The notes under the pieces: generated by a model | Told to the model about the DNA's origin: nothing | The model's input: the letters and a program-made list of their open reading frames with translations, nothing else | The model's database searches: none | Part shown: piece after piece, positions 25,230 through 33,847 of the stretch | How the letters are laid out: each line of letters starts with the position of its first letter | Numbering within the stretch: the first letter of the stretch is position 1 | Translations under genes and position numbers: made by a program | Assembly: GCA_937903005.1 (NCBI GenBank) | Contig: CALFNR010000144.1 | Span: forward strand, 22,069 to 86,068 | From: Clostridium_AI sp002297865 | GTDB taxonomy: Bacteria > Bacillota > Clostridia > Lachnospirales > Lachnospiraceae | DNA: 64,000 nt | Reading direction: 5' to 3'

Positions 25230-26570
25230 ATGATATACAAGTTATTAACTGTTGACTCAGAAAAATATATATATGATGCATATGATAACATTACCGTGCA
25301 AATAAGTGATGAATTATTCGATATGATTAATAATGGAATTTGTAATCATAGGTATCATGAACTTATAGAGCAGTTTGGTATAAGAGATATATATCAGGAT
25401 AAACACCTAAGCAGATCTGATTATGTTCATTCGGATGAATATAAATGGCAAGTGCAAAATTCTCAGAAACAATTAGTCCTTTCTATTACAGAAAATTGCA
25501 ATATGAGATGTGAATACTGTGGTTATTATGATAAACGTTATGAAAAAAACGATCATAATATATCAGATTCTATGAGTGAACATACTTTAAAAGCTGCCAT
25601 TAAAAAATTCTTAACATGTTCCAGAGAAATGGATGTTGTATACATATCATTCTACGGTGGGGAACCTTTATTGAAGTTCGACCTAATACAAACAGCGGTT
25701 AAATTTGTAAGAGAAATGCATTATGGCCAGAAAATATGTTTTACAATTACAACAAATGGTCTTTTACTAACCCCAGATATAGTTCAATTTTTTGTGGAAA
25801 ACGATTTCACGATAACGATTAGTCTCGATGGACCAAAATATGTTCATGATAAATACCGCCTAGATGCAAATGGTAATGGTACTTATACAAGAATTATTAA
25901 TAACATCATGTATATCAAAAAGAACTATATAAATTATTATGAACACAACATTCGTTATAATGTTGTACTGATAGAGCATGACAAAAAAAATGAAATTGTT
26001 GATTTCTTTTACCACGAAAGTGTTAGCTATTTAGGTTTAAGTCTTACTAACCATTTTCGTGAAAAGTATAAAGACACAATAAACTACTACAAAAATAAAG
26101 AAGTGCATTTAGGTGACGAAGTAGCTTCAGCTTTTTTTAATGTAGAAAAAGATATTAGACAACTAATCAAATTTTGTAAAATTGGAAGAGATGATGAACA
26201 TAAAGTTTATATGCCCGCAGCCTATTGTTTACCATATGAAAGAAAGGTCTATGTTACTGCAAATGGTTCTCTGTATCCTTGCGAAAAAGTACCTGAAACT
26301 GCAAATTATATGTTGGGGAATCTTGAGGATTGGAACAATATCGAAGCTGTATCATCTGTAATTGAAAAAAGCTATAATACTTATTGCAAAAAGTGTGCCA
26401 ATTGTTGGGCTCAACGCTTTTGCGGAATGTGTTTTGCTAATGAATCAATAATTGAGGATAAGTGTGATGAAACACGTGCTAATATTGAGAAGAGCTATTC
26501 ATTCTTCTTGAGTAAGGAATTTCAAGAAAGCAATATGTACAATAAATTATTACAAATTGGATTAGACTAG
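25230..26570 (+). CDS. Radical-SAM/SPASM peptide maturase
   Basis: 446 residues from the ATG at 25230, which has GGAGGAG upstream. The N-terminal 80 residues could be a precursor-binding region. The SAM cluster motif is C90-C94-C97 (NCNMRCEYC), with the following GGEPLL and TNG motifs. A C-terminal SPASM domain carries further cysteines (YPCEKV, then CKKCANCWAQRFCGMC) for auxiliary clusters. Such enzymes form thioether or C-C bonds on cysteine peptides. The substrate is most likely the peptide at 24940. Confidence 0.88.
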   Translation: MIYKLLTVDSEKYIYDAYDNITVQISDELFDMINNGICNHRYHELIEQFGIRDIYQDKHLSRSDYVHSDEYKWQVQNSQKQLVLSITENCNMRCEYCGYYDKRYEKNDHNISDSMSEHTLKAAIKKFLTCSREMDVVYISFYGGEPLLKFDLIQTAVKFVREMHYGQKICFTITTNGLLLTPDIVQFFVENDFTITISLDGPKYVHDKYRLDANGNGTYTRIINNIMYIKKNYINYYEHNIRYNVVLIEHDKKNEIVDFFYHESVSYLGLSLTNHFREKYKDTINYYKNKEVHLGDEVASAFFNVEKDIRQLIKFCKIGRDDEHKVYMPAAYCLPYERKVYVTANGSLYPCEKVPETANYMLGNLEDWNNIEAVSSVIEKSYNTYCKKCANCWAQRFCGMCFANESIIEDKCDETRANIEKSYSFFLSKEFQESNMYNKLLQIGLD

Positions 26571-26602
26571 AAGCAAATAAATGAAGGGGAGGATAAATAC
26601 AT

Positions 26603-28282
26603 ATGGATTTAAATAATATTAGTATGTATTCAGGAAAAAACAAAAGAATTGCCGTAATAGATACAGGCGTCGCATTAAAAAGTCCTAATATTCATCATTA
26701 CATGGTTGACGCTCAAAATACTTTTAATGAATGCCACACTTCCTTCATCAAAAATATGCATGGGACATATTGTTCATTAAGAATTTTGAGTGAACTACCA
26801 GAGATAGAGCTTTATTCCTATTGTGCATGTAATAGGGATGGAGAGATAGATATTAATTTAGTGAAATTGGCTATAGAATCTGCAATTCAAAACTCTGTTG
26901 ACGTTATAAATATTAGTTTAAAATTTGATAAATTTTCAGAATCATTATATAATACCTGTAATAAGGCGTATGAAAGCAATATCATTATTGTTGCTGCATC
27001 GGATGGAAACTTATCATATCCGGCTAATCAAAGAAATGTACTAAGTGTTAGTTCACAAAAATTATTAAAAGGTAATGAAGTTTTTATAGAATTTGAAAAA
27101 GGAAATATAATTCTATATGATAAAGACTTTACTTGTAATTTTGAAGGAAGAAGCATCGTTGTCCCTGTTTCTAGCAGTCTTGCAAGTGCATATTTAAGTT
27201 GCAAAATTATATCTGCAATAAATGAATATCCCCTACTATCTGGGAAAATGCTTTTCCGAAAACTATTAGGGGTTGATCTTTATTGTGATACTTGCCAAGA
27301 AATAGCTGATACAATAAATCCAAACACTTTAGTATTTGATTCATCATATGCATTTACTGAGTTACTAAAATTTCATAGCTGTATGAATAAAAATATTAAA
27401 GGTTACTATGACATATCTAAGGATATATTTACTGATTTTTCAGGAAATGAGTTATTAGATACTTCTGATAGTTTTCTACTAGAAGTCAACTCTTCTATAA
27501 AAGAGAAAAATTCAGTATACGCTCAGAAAAGACTAAATATTGGTAACCATTCGCTTATTGGAAATTTTACCAATCCTGAAAATTATGACACCGTTACACT
27601 ATTACAGCATAAACCGCCAGAGATAGCGTATATAGAAAAGATTAGTAAGCCTATAATTTGCATTTGCGGCTTTGGCCATAGTAGTTCAAAGTTCTATACA
27701 CAAGTAATGCTACATAAACAATTTCTTAATAAAAATAATGCACCTATTTCAATTACTTATAATTCTTTAGGGTACATATTCGACTTTAAAGTGTTTAAAT
27801 ATCCTGAAAAGATAATACTTCCAGACTTAATCTATTCCATTAATCAGGATTTATACCTATATGATTCACAATATGTCGATAACGATATTTTTATCATTGA
27901 CATTGCTGGAGGTATCTGCCCTATTAATAATAAAAATAATAACAACTTTGGGAAGCTTTTTGATTCCTACACCGACGCTGCAAATATTGATATTGTGGTG
28001 TTATGTATTAACCAAGCAATTGATCCTATTGTAATTGAGCGCGAAATAAAGAGAATTGAAATGAAAGGCATACCATATATCTATTTAGTAATTTCGAATG
28101 AATGTTACACGCAAGCGTCACTGGTGCATTCAGACGGCGTTAAGAGTGTATATAAAAATTCGATTTCTGAAAAAGAATTTTATTCAATGTATAAAGAGAT
28201 ATTTTACAAATACCCAACCTACTTTAAAAGTGACTTGGATAGCGGAAACTTGTTCAATGATATATATAAACTTTTTGTGTAA
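26603..28282 (+). CDS. Subtilisin-like (S8) protease fused to a RiPP maturation-type domain
   Basis: 559 residues. The N-terminal 230 residues look like a reduced S8 protease: D20 in AVIDTG, H53 in MHGTY, N136 in SDGN and S192 in VSSSLASA, where the usual GTSxAxP is altered. The C-terminal 240 residues (from KPIICICGFGHSSSKF, later IIDIAGGICPINN) recall the clostridial peptide-maturation family TIGR04066, from memory only. There is no signal peptide, so it acts in the cytoplasm, probably removing the leader peptide. The odd serine motif leaves catalysis uncertain. Confidence 0.65.
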   Translation: MDLNNISMYSGKNKRIAVIDTGVALKSPNIHHYMVDAQNTFNECHTSFIKNMHGTYCSLRILSELPEIELYSYCACNRDGEIDINLVKLAIESAIQNSVDVINISLKFDKFSESLYNTCNKAYESNIIIVAASDGNLSYPANQRNVLSVSSQKLLKGNEVFIEFEKGNIILYDKDFTCNFEGRSIVVPVSSSLASAYLSCKIISAINEYPLLSGKMLFRKLLGVDLYCDTCQEIADTINPNTLVFDSSYAFTELLKFHSCMNKNIKGYYDISKDIFTDFSGNELLDTSDSFLLEVNSSIKEKNSVYAQKRLNIGNHSLIGNFTNPENYDTVTLLQHKPPEIAYIEKISKPIICICGFGHSSSKFYTQVMLHKQFLNKNNAPISITYNSLGYIFDFKVFKYPEKIILPDLIYSINQDLYLYDSQYVDNDIFIIDIAGGICPINNKNNNNFGKLFDSYTDAANIDIVVLCINQAIDPIVIEREIKRIEMKGIPYIYLVISNECYTQASLVHSDGVKSVYKNSISEKEFYSMYKEIFYKYPTYFKSDLDSGNLFNDIYKLFV

Positions 28283-28333
28283 TAACTTACACTTAGTTAA
28301 CTAAAATACTTTTGTTAAACAGGAAGGACAAAA

Positions 28334-29074
28334 ATGAACGAAAATTATATAAGAGGAATTATTAAAAAGAAGAATTTTGAACTTGATGATGAATATTACA
28401 ATAGCATCGCTGCATTAAAAGACTTAAATAAGTTGGATTTTAATAGACCCGTCACATTTTTCGTTGGAGAAAATGGTACTGGTAAATCTACTGTTTTAGA
28501 AGCAATCGCCGTTGCTCATGGTTTCAATCCAGAAGGTGGGAGTATAAACTTTAATTTTGAATCTAAAAGTACACATTCTAACCTATATAAGCAACTTACA
28601 CTAGTTAAAGGAGCTAAGAGACCCAAGGATGGCTTTTTCTTACGTGCAGAGAGCTTTTATAATGTTGCTACCGAAATTGATAATTTGAATGACTCTGCAG
28701 ATGTATTTTTGGACAACTATGGCGGCAAGTCATTGCATAAACAATCTCACGGAGAGAGCTTTCTATCACTAATACAATATAGATTTCATGGCAACGGATT
28801 ATACCTGTTAGATGAACCAGAAGCTGCTTTATCGCCACAACGTCTCTTAACAATGCTCATATATATTAATAAATTAGTACAAGAAAATTCACAATTCATA
28901 ATCGTAACCCATTCTCCAATTTTACTAGGTTATAGAGATGCTGACATTTATTCATTTGACAACGGAGAAATTGAAAAAATAAAGTACGAAGAAACCGAAA
29001 GTTATTTTATAACTAAAACATTTTTAGATGATCCAGATAGAATGCTGGCCAATCTATTTGACAACGATTATTAA
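28334..29074 (+). CDS. AAA/ABC-type ATPase
   Basis: 246 residues. Walker A is GENGTGKST near residue 43, a signature-like SHGESFLSL precedes Walker B (LYLLDEPEAALSP) and the switch histidine is in VTHSP. It belongs to the stand-alone ATPases related to RecF/OLD-type P-loops, without a membrane domain. It starts 51 bp after the protease gene. It may be part of the peptide operon (immunity or transport) or an independent accessory gene; the sequence does not decide. Confidence 0.75.
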   Translation: MNENYIRGIIKKKNFELDDEYYNSIAALKDLNKLDFNRPVTFFVGENGTGKSTVLEAIAVAHGFNPEGGSINFNFESKSTHSNLYKQLTLVKGAKRPKDGFFLRAESFYNVATEIDNLNDSADVFLDNYGGKSLHKQSHGESFLSLIQYRFHGNGLYLLDEPEAALSPQRLLTMLIYINKLVQENSQFIIVTHSPILLGYRDADIYSFDNGEIEKIKYEETESYFITKTFLDDPDRMLANLFDNDY

Positions 29075-29147
29075 TTAAATTAATTTGACTACTCAATATT
29101 TACAAGTTAGTTATCCTGAATCTCCTGTAGAATATAAAATTAGAAGT

Positions 29148-29214
29148 ATTTACCGCCTCCTTTATATAAAAAGGGGGCTCGCGAATCGCTACATCTAAGC
29201 TATAATATAAATAC
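29148..29214 (+). promoter_or_regulatory. Class B phage promoter of the amidoligase
   Basis: ATTTACCG at 29148, CTCGCG at 29178 (28 bp after TTACC), 17 bp, TATAAT at 29201-29206, ATAAATAC. Confidence 0.75.
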
Positions 29215-29255
29215 AGTGATTAATAATTTTAATATTTGATTGGAGAAAAATAAAT

Positions 29256-30287
29256 ATGAGAATAACAAAAAGATTTGAAATTGGAAGTCAGCACTTAATG
29301 GCGAAAGGAACTCTTAAAGTAAAGAGCTACTTTGAAGAAAACGACATTTTATATATGGTTTACACTTTAAATGAAGACCCAACTGAATATACTAACAAAT
29401 ATGTAAATGTGATTTCTATCATTTACAAATGGCAAAAGAAAAATGGTATTACATCGGCAACTACTGTTGAAGAGTTCGTTGAATTAACATTAACAAGAAG
29501 TCTTAAATTTGGCCTAGAAATGGAGCTTACGGTTCCATCTAAAGAGCTTCTTAGAACAAAACTAATTGAAGCCGGCGTGAGAGTATCTAATCCATCATCT
29601 ACACACGAAGTTGTTGTTGGTTGGAAACTAGTATATGATGGTTCAATCCAAACTTCTAGGGGTTATGAAGGCGTAGAGCTTGTTGCTCCACCAAGTACAA
29701 ATTTTGATGAATTAGAAATCGTATGTAAAGTTCTTAATGAGATCGGAGCAAAAGTAAATAATTCTTGCGGGTTACACGTTCACCATGAAATCGCTGATTT
29801 CAAAAGACAACAAATTCTTAGAATGTACAATTTCTATAGCAAATATGAAGAGGTAATCAATAGCTTCATGCCTGCTTCAAGATTAAATAATAGATATTGT
29901 CAACCTGTTTCTAGAATCATCGATAAAGTAAATAACTGCCCTACTAAAGAAAAATTACTAAAAGATATTGCGGGTAAGGGTGCAAGAGGTTATTATGATA
30001 GTTGTAGATACTACACAATGAACTTAAGAAGTTACCTGTATTATGGTACCATTGAGTTCCGCCAACATGCTGGGTCTACAAACTTCGAAGAAATCTCAAA
30101 TTGGATTCTATTCACTCACAAAATCTTAGAAAGAGGATTAGAGATTGGAAACAATGTTCAACCATTAGATAGTAGCATTACTACTAAAAAGGCTAAGTAC
30201 GAAGAGCTTAAAAAGGAACTTAAAATTGAGAGAACTAAATTAGCAAAACACTTTGAAAATAGATTAAAGAAAGCGAGAGTGGCCTAA
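29256..30287 (+). CDS. Putative amidoligase with N-terminal shared domain
   Basis: 343 residues. The first 65 match the small domain of the 8644 protein (IGSQHLMAKGTLKV, later NVISIIYKW). From residue 85 the Amidoligase_2 pattern appears: FGLEMELT, EGVELVAPP, CGLHVHHE and TIEFRQHAGS, with the Glu, His and Arg of this COOH-NH2 ligase superfamily. These ATP-grasp-like glutamine-synthetase relatives are predicted to join amino groups to carboxylates on peptides or cell-wall parts. The substrate is unknown. It is controlled by a class B promoter. Confidence 0.8.
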   Translation: MRITKRFEIGSQHLMAKGTLKVKSYFEENDILYMVYTLNEDPTEYTNKYVNVISIIYKWQKKNGITSATTVEEFVELTLTRSLKFGLEMELTVPSKELLRTKLIEAGVRVSNPSSTHEVVVGWKLVYDGSIQTSRGYEGVELVAPPSTNFDELEIVCKVLNEIGAKVNNSCGLHVHHEIADFKRQQILRMYNFYSKYEEVINSFMPASRLNNRYCQPVSRIIDKVNNCPTKEKLLKDIAGKGARGYYDSCRYYTMNLRSYLYYGTIEFRQHAGSTNFEEISNWILFTHKILERGLEIGNNVQPLDSSITTKKAKYEELKKELKIERTKLAKHFENRLKKARVA

Positions 30288-30324
30288 GGGTCACTTTTGC
30301 ATATGTGAGAAAGGAATATTATAT

Positions 30325-30510
30325 ATGACTGAACAACAAGCAATGGATATTATCAATAAAGCGAGAATAAGCAACTCATTTACAATGGGTCAAACTACTG
30401 AGGAATTTATACAGAATCTTAGAAAGCGTTACTTACAGATTTACAATATCGTATTGCCTGCAGATCATATCGAGATTGCCAAGGTAATCCTGGAGTTAGA
30501 TGAAGAGTAA
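30325..30510 (+). CDS. Hypothetical 61-residue protein
   Basis: A small helical protein with no recognised family, starting 37 bp after the amidoligase with AAAGGA upstream. It ends just before a strong terminator, so it is the second gene of that operon. Confidence 0.55.
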   Translation: MTEQQAMDIINKARISNSFTMGQTTEEFIQNLRKRYLQIYNIVLPADHIEIAKVILELDEE

Positions 30511-30539
30511 AACACTAAAATATTGCAATACAGAGTCTT

Positions 30540-30579
30540 AGAGCGGAATTAGATTGAAGTCTAGTTCTGCTCTTTTTTT
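30540..30579 (+). terminator. Rho-independent terminator
   Basis: 14-bp stem (30540-30553 with 30560-30573) with few G-T pairs, 6-base loop and seven T. Confidence 0.9.
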
Positions 30580-30584
30580 ACTGT

Positions 30585-30652
30585 AAATTACCAAGTAAAT
30601 TCTCAAAATAGGGCGCTCGCGAATGGCTCGAACTACGCTATAATATAAATAT
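30585..30652 (+). promoter_or_regulatory. Class B phage promoter
   Basis: AAATTACC at 30585, CTCGCG at 30616 (28 bp after TTACC), 17 bp, TATAAT at 30639-30644, ATAAATAT. Confidence 0.75.
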
Positions 30653-30690
30653 GTTAGTGATTAAATAATTTATTGATTGGAGAATATGAT

Positions 30691-31356
30691 ATGTATAATA
30701 ATTTTTTAGAAATGAATAGAGAAGAATTTAAGGCTATGGCTATGGAACTTACATTAAAGAAGATCGCAGAAATCGCTGTTGAATACCAAATCACAGTAAA
30801 CACAAAAACTAAAAAGACTGTTGCTGTTGCTCAGTTAGTTGCTGAATTTGAAAGACTTCAAGCGGAACAAGCAGTAGAAGAGGAAACAAATACTTGCGAC
30901 TCTAATTCAGCTCTTGATGAAGAATCTCTTTCTTCTATTGTTGCAATGCAAGAGAAGCTTTCAGAGCTTGGTGTTCAGGTAATGCCAATGAGAGATAACT
31001 TCTTTTTCTCTGGAAGAGTAGAGCTTACATGCGAGAGAAATTTCGAAGTGACATATGACATCGAGACAAGAGAGTTTGCTCTTGCAACTACTTTCTCAAA
31101 CCAGGTACTCGATGAAGATTACCTAAAACTTCTTATGAAGATTTCCAATGTGATTAATGGAAATGAAAATCGTACTACAAGCAAATATGGTGTTGGAACA
31201 ACTCATATGACCGCCAAAGGTGAAATCGAGATTACTAAAGTTTTCTTAGAAAATGGCGTTGAAATGATCGAGTATAAAATCGGAAATGACTTCAAAATAA
31301 ATAAGAAGGTGAATGTGGTATCTAATATCCATAAATTCGCTAAACGTGCAAACTAG
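30691..31356 (+). CDS. Two-domain protein: SAP-like N-terminus and shared C-terminal domain
   Basis: 221 residues from the ATG at 30691. The TTG at 30673 is rejected because it overlaps the ribosome site (TTGGAGA). Residues 1-55 resemble the N-terminus of the 8071 protein. A charged linker and a small beta region follow. The last 55 residues (YGVGTTHMTAKGEIEIT, FLENG, MIEYKIG, VVSNIHKF) are closest to the whole 8644 protein. It therefore links the two otherwise separate domain types of this group. Function unknown. Confidence 0.7.
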   Translation: MYNNFLEMNREEFKAMAMELTLKKIAEIAVEYQITVNTKTKKTVAVAQLVAEFERLQAEQAVEEETNTCDSNSALDEESLSSIVAMQEKLSELGVQVMPMRDNFFFSGRVELTCERNFEVTYDIETREFALATTFSNQVLDEDYLKLLMKISNVINGNENRTTSKYGVGTTHMTAKGEIEITKVFLENGVEMIEYKIGNDFKINKKVNVVSNIHKFAKRAN

Positions 31357-31359
31357 TGA

Positions 31360-31427
31360 AAATTACCGCCATGCATTGATAACTTAGGGGCTCCCGGGTT
31401 GTCAATGTTACGGTATAATATAAATAT
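31360..31427 (+). promoter_or_regulatory. Class B phage promoter
   Basis: AAATTACCG at 31360, CTCCCG at 31391 (28 bp after TTACC), 17 bp, TATAAT at 31414-31419, ATAAATAT. Confidence 0.75.
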
Positions 31428-31455
31428 ATTAGTGATTTAATTAAGGAGAATTGAA

Positions 31456-31782
31456 ATGAATAAAGTTATTGTAAAAGAACCAGGTAAGGGCTTAGTGATT
31501 GAGAATGTAGAAAAAGTTGATTTAGATTACTTTTACTCTAAGTGCGGAGCCCCAATAGATATGATGGAAGTTGGAGAAGGAGTCGATATTGTTTTCAATG
31601 ATGAAATGCTTATGCGTGATGAATTTGAACCAAACTTCTGTTTCTTTGGTAATGGAAGAATACAACCATTACATGGAACCGTAATCTTTGTCGGCGTTGA
31701 TTATTGCACTGGAAAGTCAAAGGGATTAACCGCCGATGAAATTATTACAATCTATGAAAGCTTTGCAGATGATGAAAAATAA
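31456..31782 (+). CDS. DUF3846-like protein
   Basis: 108 residues. It opens MNKVIVKEPGKGLVIENV and contains VGEGVDIVFNDE and GTVIFVGVDY, then a LTADEI tail helix, the layout of DUF3846 proteins common on gut Firmicute mobile elements. The molecular role of that family is not known to me. It is the last class B gene before the regulatory block. Confidence 0.7.
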   Translation: MNKVIVKEPGKGLVIENVEKVDLDYFYSKCGAPIDMMEVGEGVDIVFNDEMLMRDEFEPNFCFFGNGRIQPLHGTVIFVGVDYCTGKSKGLTADEIITIYESFADDEK

Positions 31783-31787
31783 CGTTT

Positions 31788-31815
31788 AGACTACCACTAT
31801 ACGGTAGTCTTTTTG
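31788..31815 (+). terminator. Rho-independent terminator
   Basis: Perfect 8-bp stem AGACTACC/GGTAGTCT with five T. Confidence 0.85.
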
Positions 31816-31945
31816 CTTTATAGTTCTTGTAAATATCTAATTAAATGTTCCCGAATTTGCCCTTGCTATGTTATTATATAAATCTACCAATCAATACATG
31901 CAGATTTTGGAGCTAGAATATGAAACTCACAGAGGAGGTTATAAT

Positions 31946-32317
31946 ATGGATTCAATAGGGGAACGTATTCGCAAATTAAGAAAATCAAAAGGAATTACAC
32001 AAACAGAAATACAAGAAAAGACTGGTATTTCTTCAGGAAATATAAGTGAAATAGAAAATGGTAGGTATCTACCATCTGCTATCGCACTCATGGAGCTATC
32101 TAAAATTTTAGAGTGCTCGACTGATTATATCCTGTTTGGTGATTCTCACCCACCTAAAAGTACTAGCAATATTTCTAATAATGAAATATATTTACTTAAT
32201 GAACAAGAAGCTCGCTTATTAAATTATTATCGTGAAATATCTAAACCAGAACAAGAAGAACTAGTTTGTATTGCAAAGATGAAATTTAATAAAGAATTGA
32301 GAATATTTGATATATAA
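31946..32317 (+). CDS. XRE-family helix-turn-helix regulator
   Basis: 123 residues from the ATG at 31946 (GAGGAGG 8 bp upstream; the frame opening at 31868 lacks a site). The HTH covers about residues 5-60: IGERIRKLRKSKGITQTEIQEKTGISSG as two helices, then SEIENGRYLPS. A short C-terminal helical tail follows, as in small phage repressors. It lies directly before the AgrC-type kinase, so it is a good candidate for the switch between plasmid state and lysis. A weak class B-like TTCCCG site is near 31848. Confidence 0.82.
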   Translation: MDSIGERIRKLRKSKGITQTEIQEKTGISSGNISEIENGRYLPSAIALMELSKILECSTDYILFGDSHPPKSTSNISNNEIYLLNEQEARLLNYYREISKPEQEELVCIAKMKFNKELRIFDI

Positions 32318-32357
32318 ACCGAATGATATGTAAATTATCACAAAAATAACTGTATAC

Positions 32358-32407
32358 TTCGTTAAATTGTTGCTATTTTTTGACGAAAATTCTTCTCTGT
32401 GGTATAA
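32358..32407 (+). promoter_or_regulatory. Sigma-A promoter of the sensor kinase with inverted repeat
   Basis: TTGACG, 17 bp, TATAAT is a good sigma-A promoter starting near 32379. The inverted pair TTCGTTAAA and TTTGACGAA (one mismatch) has its second arm over the -35, the position of a repressor site. The neighbouring XRE protein is the obvious candidate. Confidence 0.6.
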
Positions 32408-32437
32408 TAATAGAAAAAAATATACAGGGGGGATTTT

Positions 32438-33814
32438 TTGAAATCGTTATTTGTTATTCTAATTCTTCTATGCAGACTTACAGAACCCTTTGTATGGGAT
32501 TGGTTCTGTTCTAAGCTTGCGTGCACATTGGTTATAACAAATACAAAAGATAAAAAGAAAAGCTTATTACTATTCATTCTTGCTTGTTTTGGAAGTTTCC
32601 TGATAAGTGATTTTATTGGAGAATTAAACGTTCTATCATTCTTGTTTAATAACTCCTTAATAGTTATTTTTTACTTTTATGCGGTTAGGGTTTATCATCT
32701 TAACTTCAAGATTGTTTGTGGCTGTTTATCTATTCACTACATATTTTCTTGCTTTACGGAGTATCTTCTTTCGTTCTTACAGATTATTATTTTCAACTCA
32801 TTAAGAATTACTTCGTTTGAACCGTCACTAACACGATGTATTATGTATATTATTTTTACGGTGCTTTCCTTCTTGGTTTTCTTTTTTCTATCAAGGTTGG
32901 ATCTACATGCTCTTTGTGCCTTGGAGCATGACCGTATCTTTTATACTTTAGTTTTCGTTTTTACATTGGACATATTTGCCTTTTGCTTGTTTTCCTGTAT
33001 TCCTAACGAAAACATTTTTAACATTGGGACATTTGTATCTCTTATGATAGAGGTAGCCGTTACTTGTCATGCTTTACGAATGTTATTTCTGGATGTTAAT
33101 ACTTTAAGAAATTTTGAAACCGAATTACTTTGTACGAAAAATAGGCTTGAAATGTTTCAGTTTGACGCGGATAAATTAGAACAGACTTCTAAATTCATGC
33201 ATGATGTGAAACACCACATTAATACAATTTCTTATTACCTGGAGCATGACGACATGAAGTCTGCAAAAGAGTATATTTCGGGTCTTACACCTGCTATGGA
33301 CGATTTGCGTATCGAAGACTTTGGTTACAACCGCTTTAGCAACTTGATTCATAAGAAAGTACTTGAGGCTAAAAGTCATGGGATTGATTTTACCTTTTCG
33401 AGCGAACTTATTGATTTAAAGATTCCACTTTATGAACTTAGTTCTGTATTTAACAATTTACTAGATAATGCAATCGAAGGGTGCCTGGCCAATACCGCCT
33501 CGACTTATCACAATATTTCCTTTTTCATTCGTAAAATGCCTACGGAAATATTGATTATTGTTATCAATGATTGCCTGCCTACTTTAGATGGTGTTCCTAC
33601 TGGAACCACTAAAGACGATAAAGAAAATCACGGTTTTGGCATTGGTATTATTACTGATTTTGCATATAAGTATTCCGGTGATTCGTTTATTCTTGCGGAA
33701 GATAGTCTTTTTATGGTGCAAATAAGTTTACCTCTCAATTATGGGGTTTGGGAGGAAAACGATTCAATTGACACCGAAATTACCGATTTAGAATCTTCAC
33801 TTGATTTAACTTGA
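32438..33814 (+). CDS. AgrC-type sensor histidine kinase (GHKL)
   Basis: 458 residues from a TTG start with GGGGGG upstream. About six hydrophobic segments fill the first 200 residues, as in AgrC peptide sensors. Then come a dimerisation helix with MHDVKHHINT (phosphoacceptor near residue 255), the N box NNLLDNAIEGC near residue 340 and the G box GFGIGI near 405. The ATPase core is the GHKL type without a CheY partner nearby. It probably senses a cyclic peptide; the gene for one follows 33 bp later. No AgrA response regulator or AgrB protease is in the window. Confidence 0.85.
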   Translation: MKSLFVILILLCRLTEPFVWDWFCSKLACTLVITNTKDKKKSLLLFILACFGSFLISDFIGELNVLSFLFNNSLIVIFYFYAVRVYHLNFKIVCGCLSIHYIFSCFTEYLLSFLQIIIFNSLRITSFEPSLTRCIMYIIFTVLSFLVFFFLSRLDLHALCALEHDRIFYTLVFVFTLDIFAFCLFSCIPNENIFNIGTFVSLMIEVAVTCHALRMLFLDVNTLRNFETELLCTKNRLEMFQFDADKLEQTSKFMHDVKHHINTISYYLEHDDMKSAKEYISGLTPAMDDLRIEDFGYNRFSNLIHKKVLEAKSHGIDFTFSSELIDLKIPLYELSSVFNNLLDNAIEGCLANTASTYHNISFFIRKMPTEILIIVINDCLPTLDGVPTGTTKDDKENHGFGIGIITDFAYKYSGDSFILAEDSLFMVQISLPLNYGVWEENDSIDTEITDLESSLDLT

Positions 33815-33847
33815 TTTAAGAAGCTTCCTGGGGAGGAGGTGATTTTT

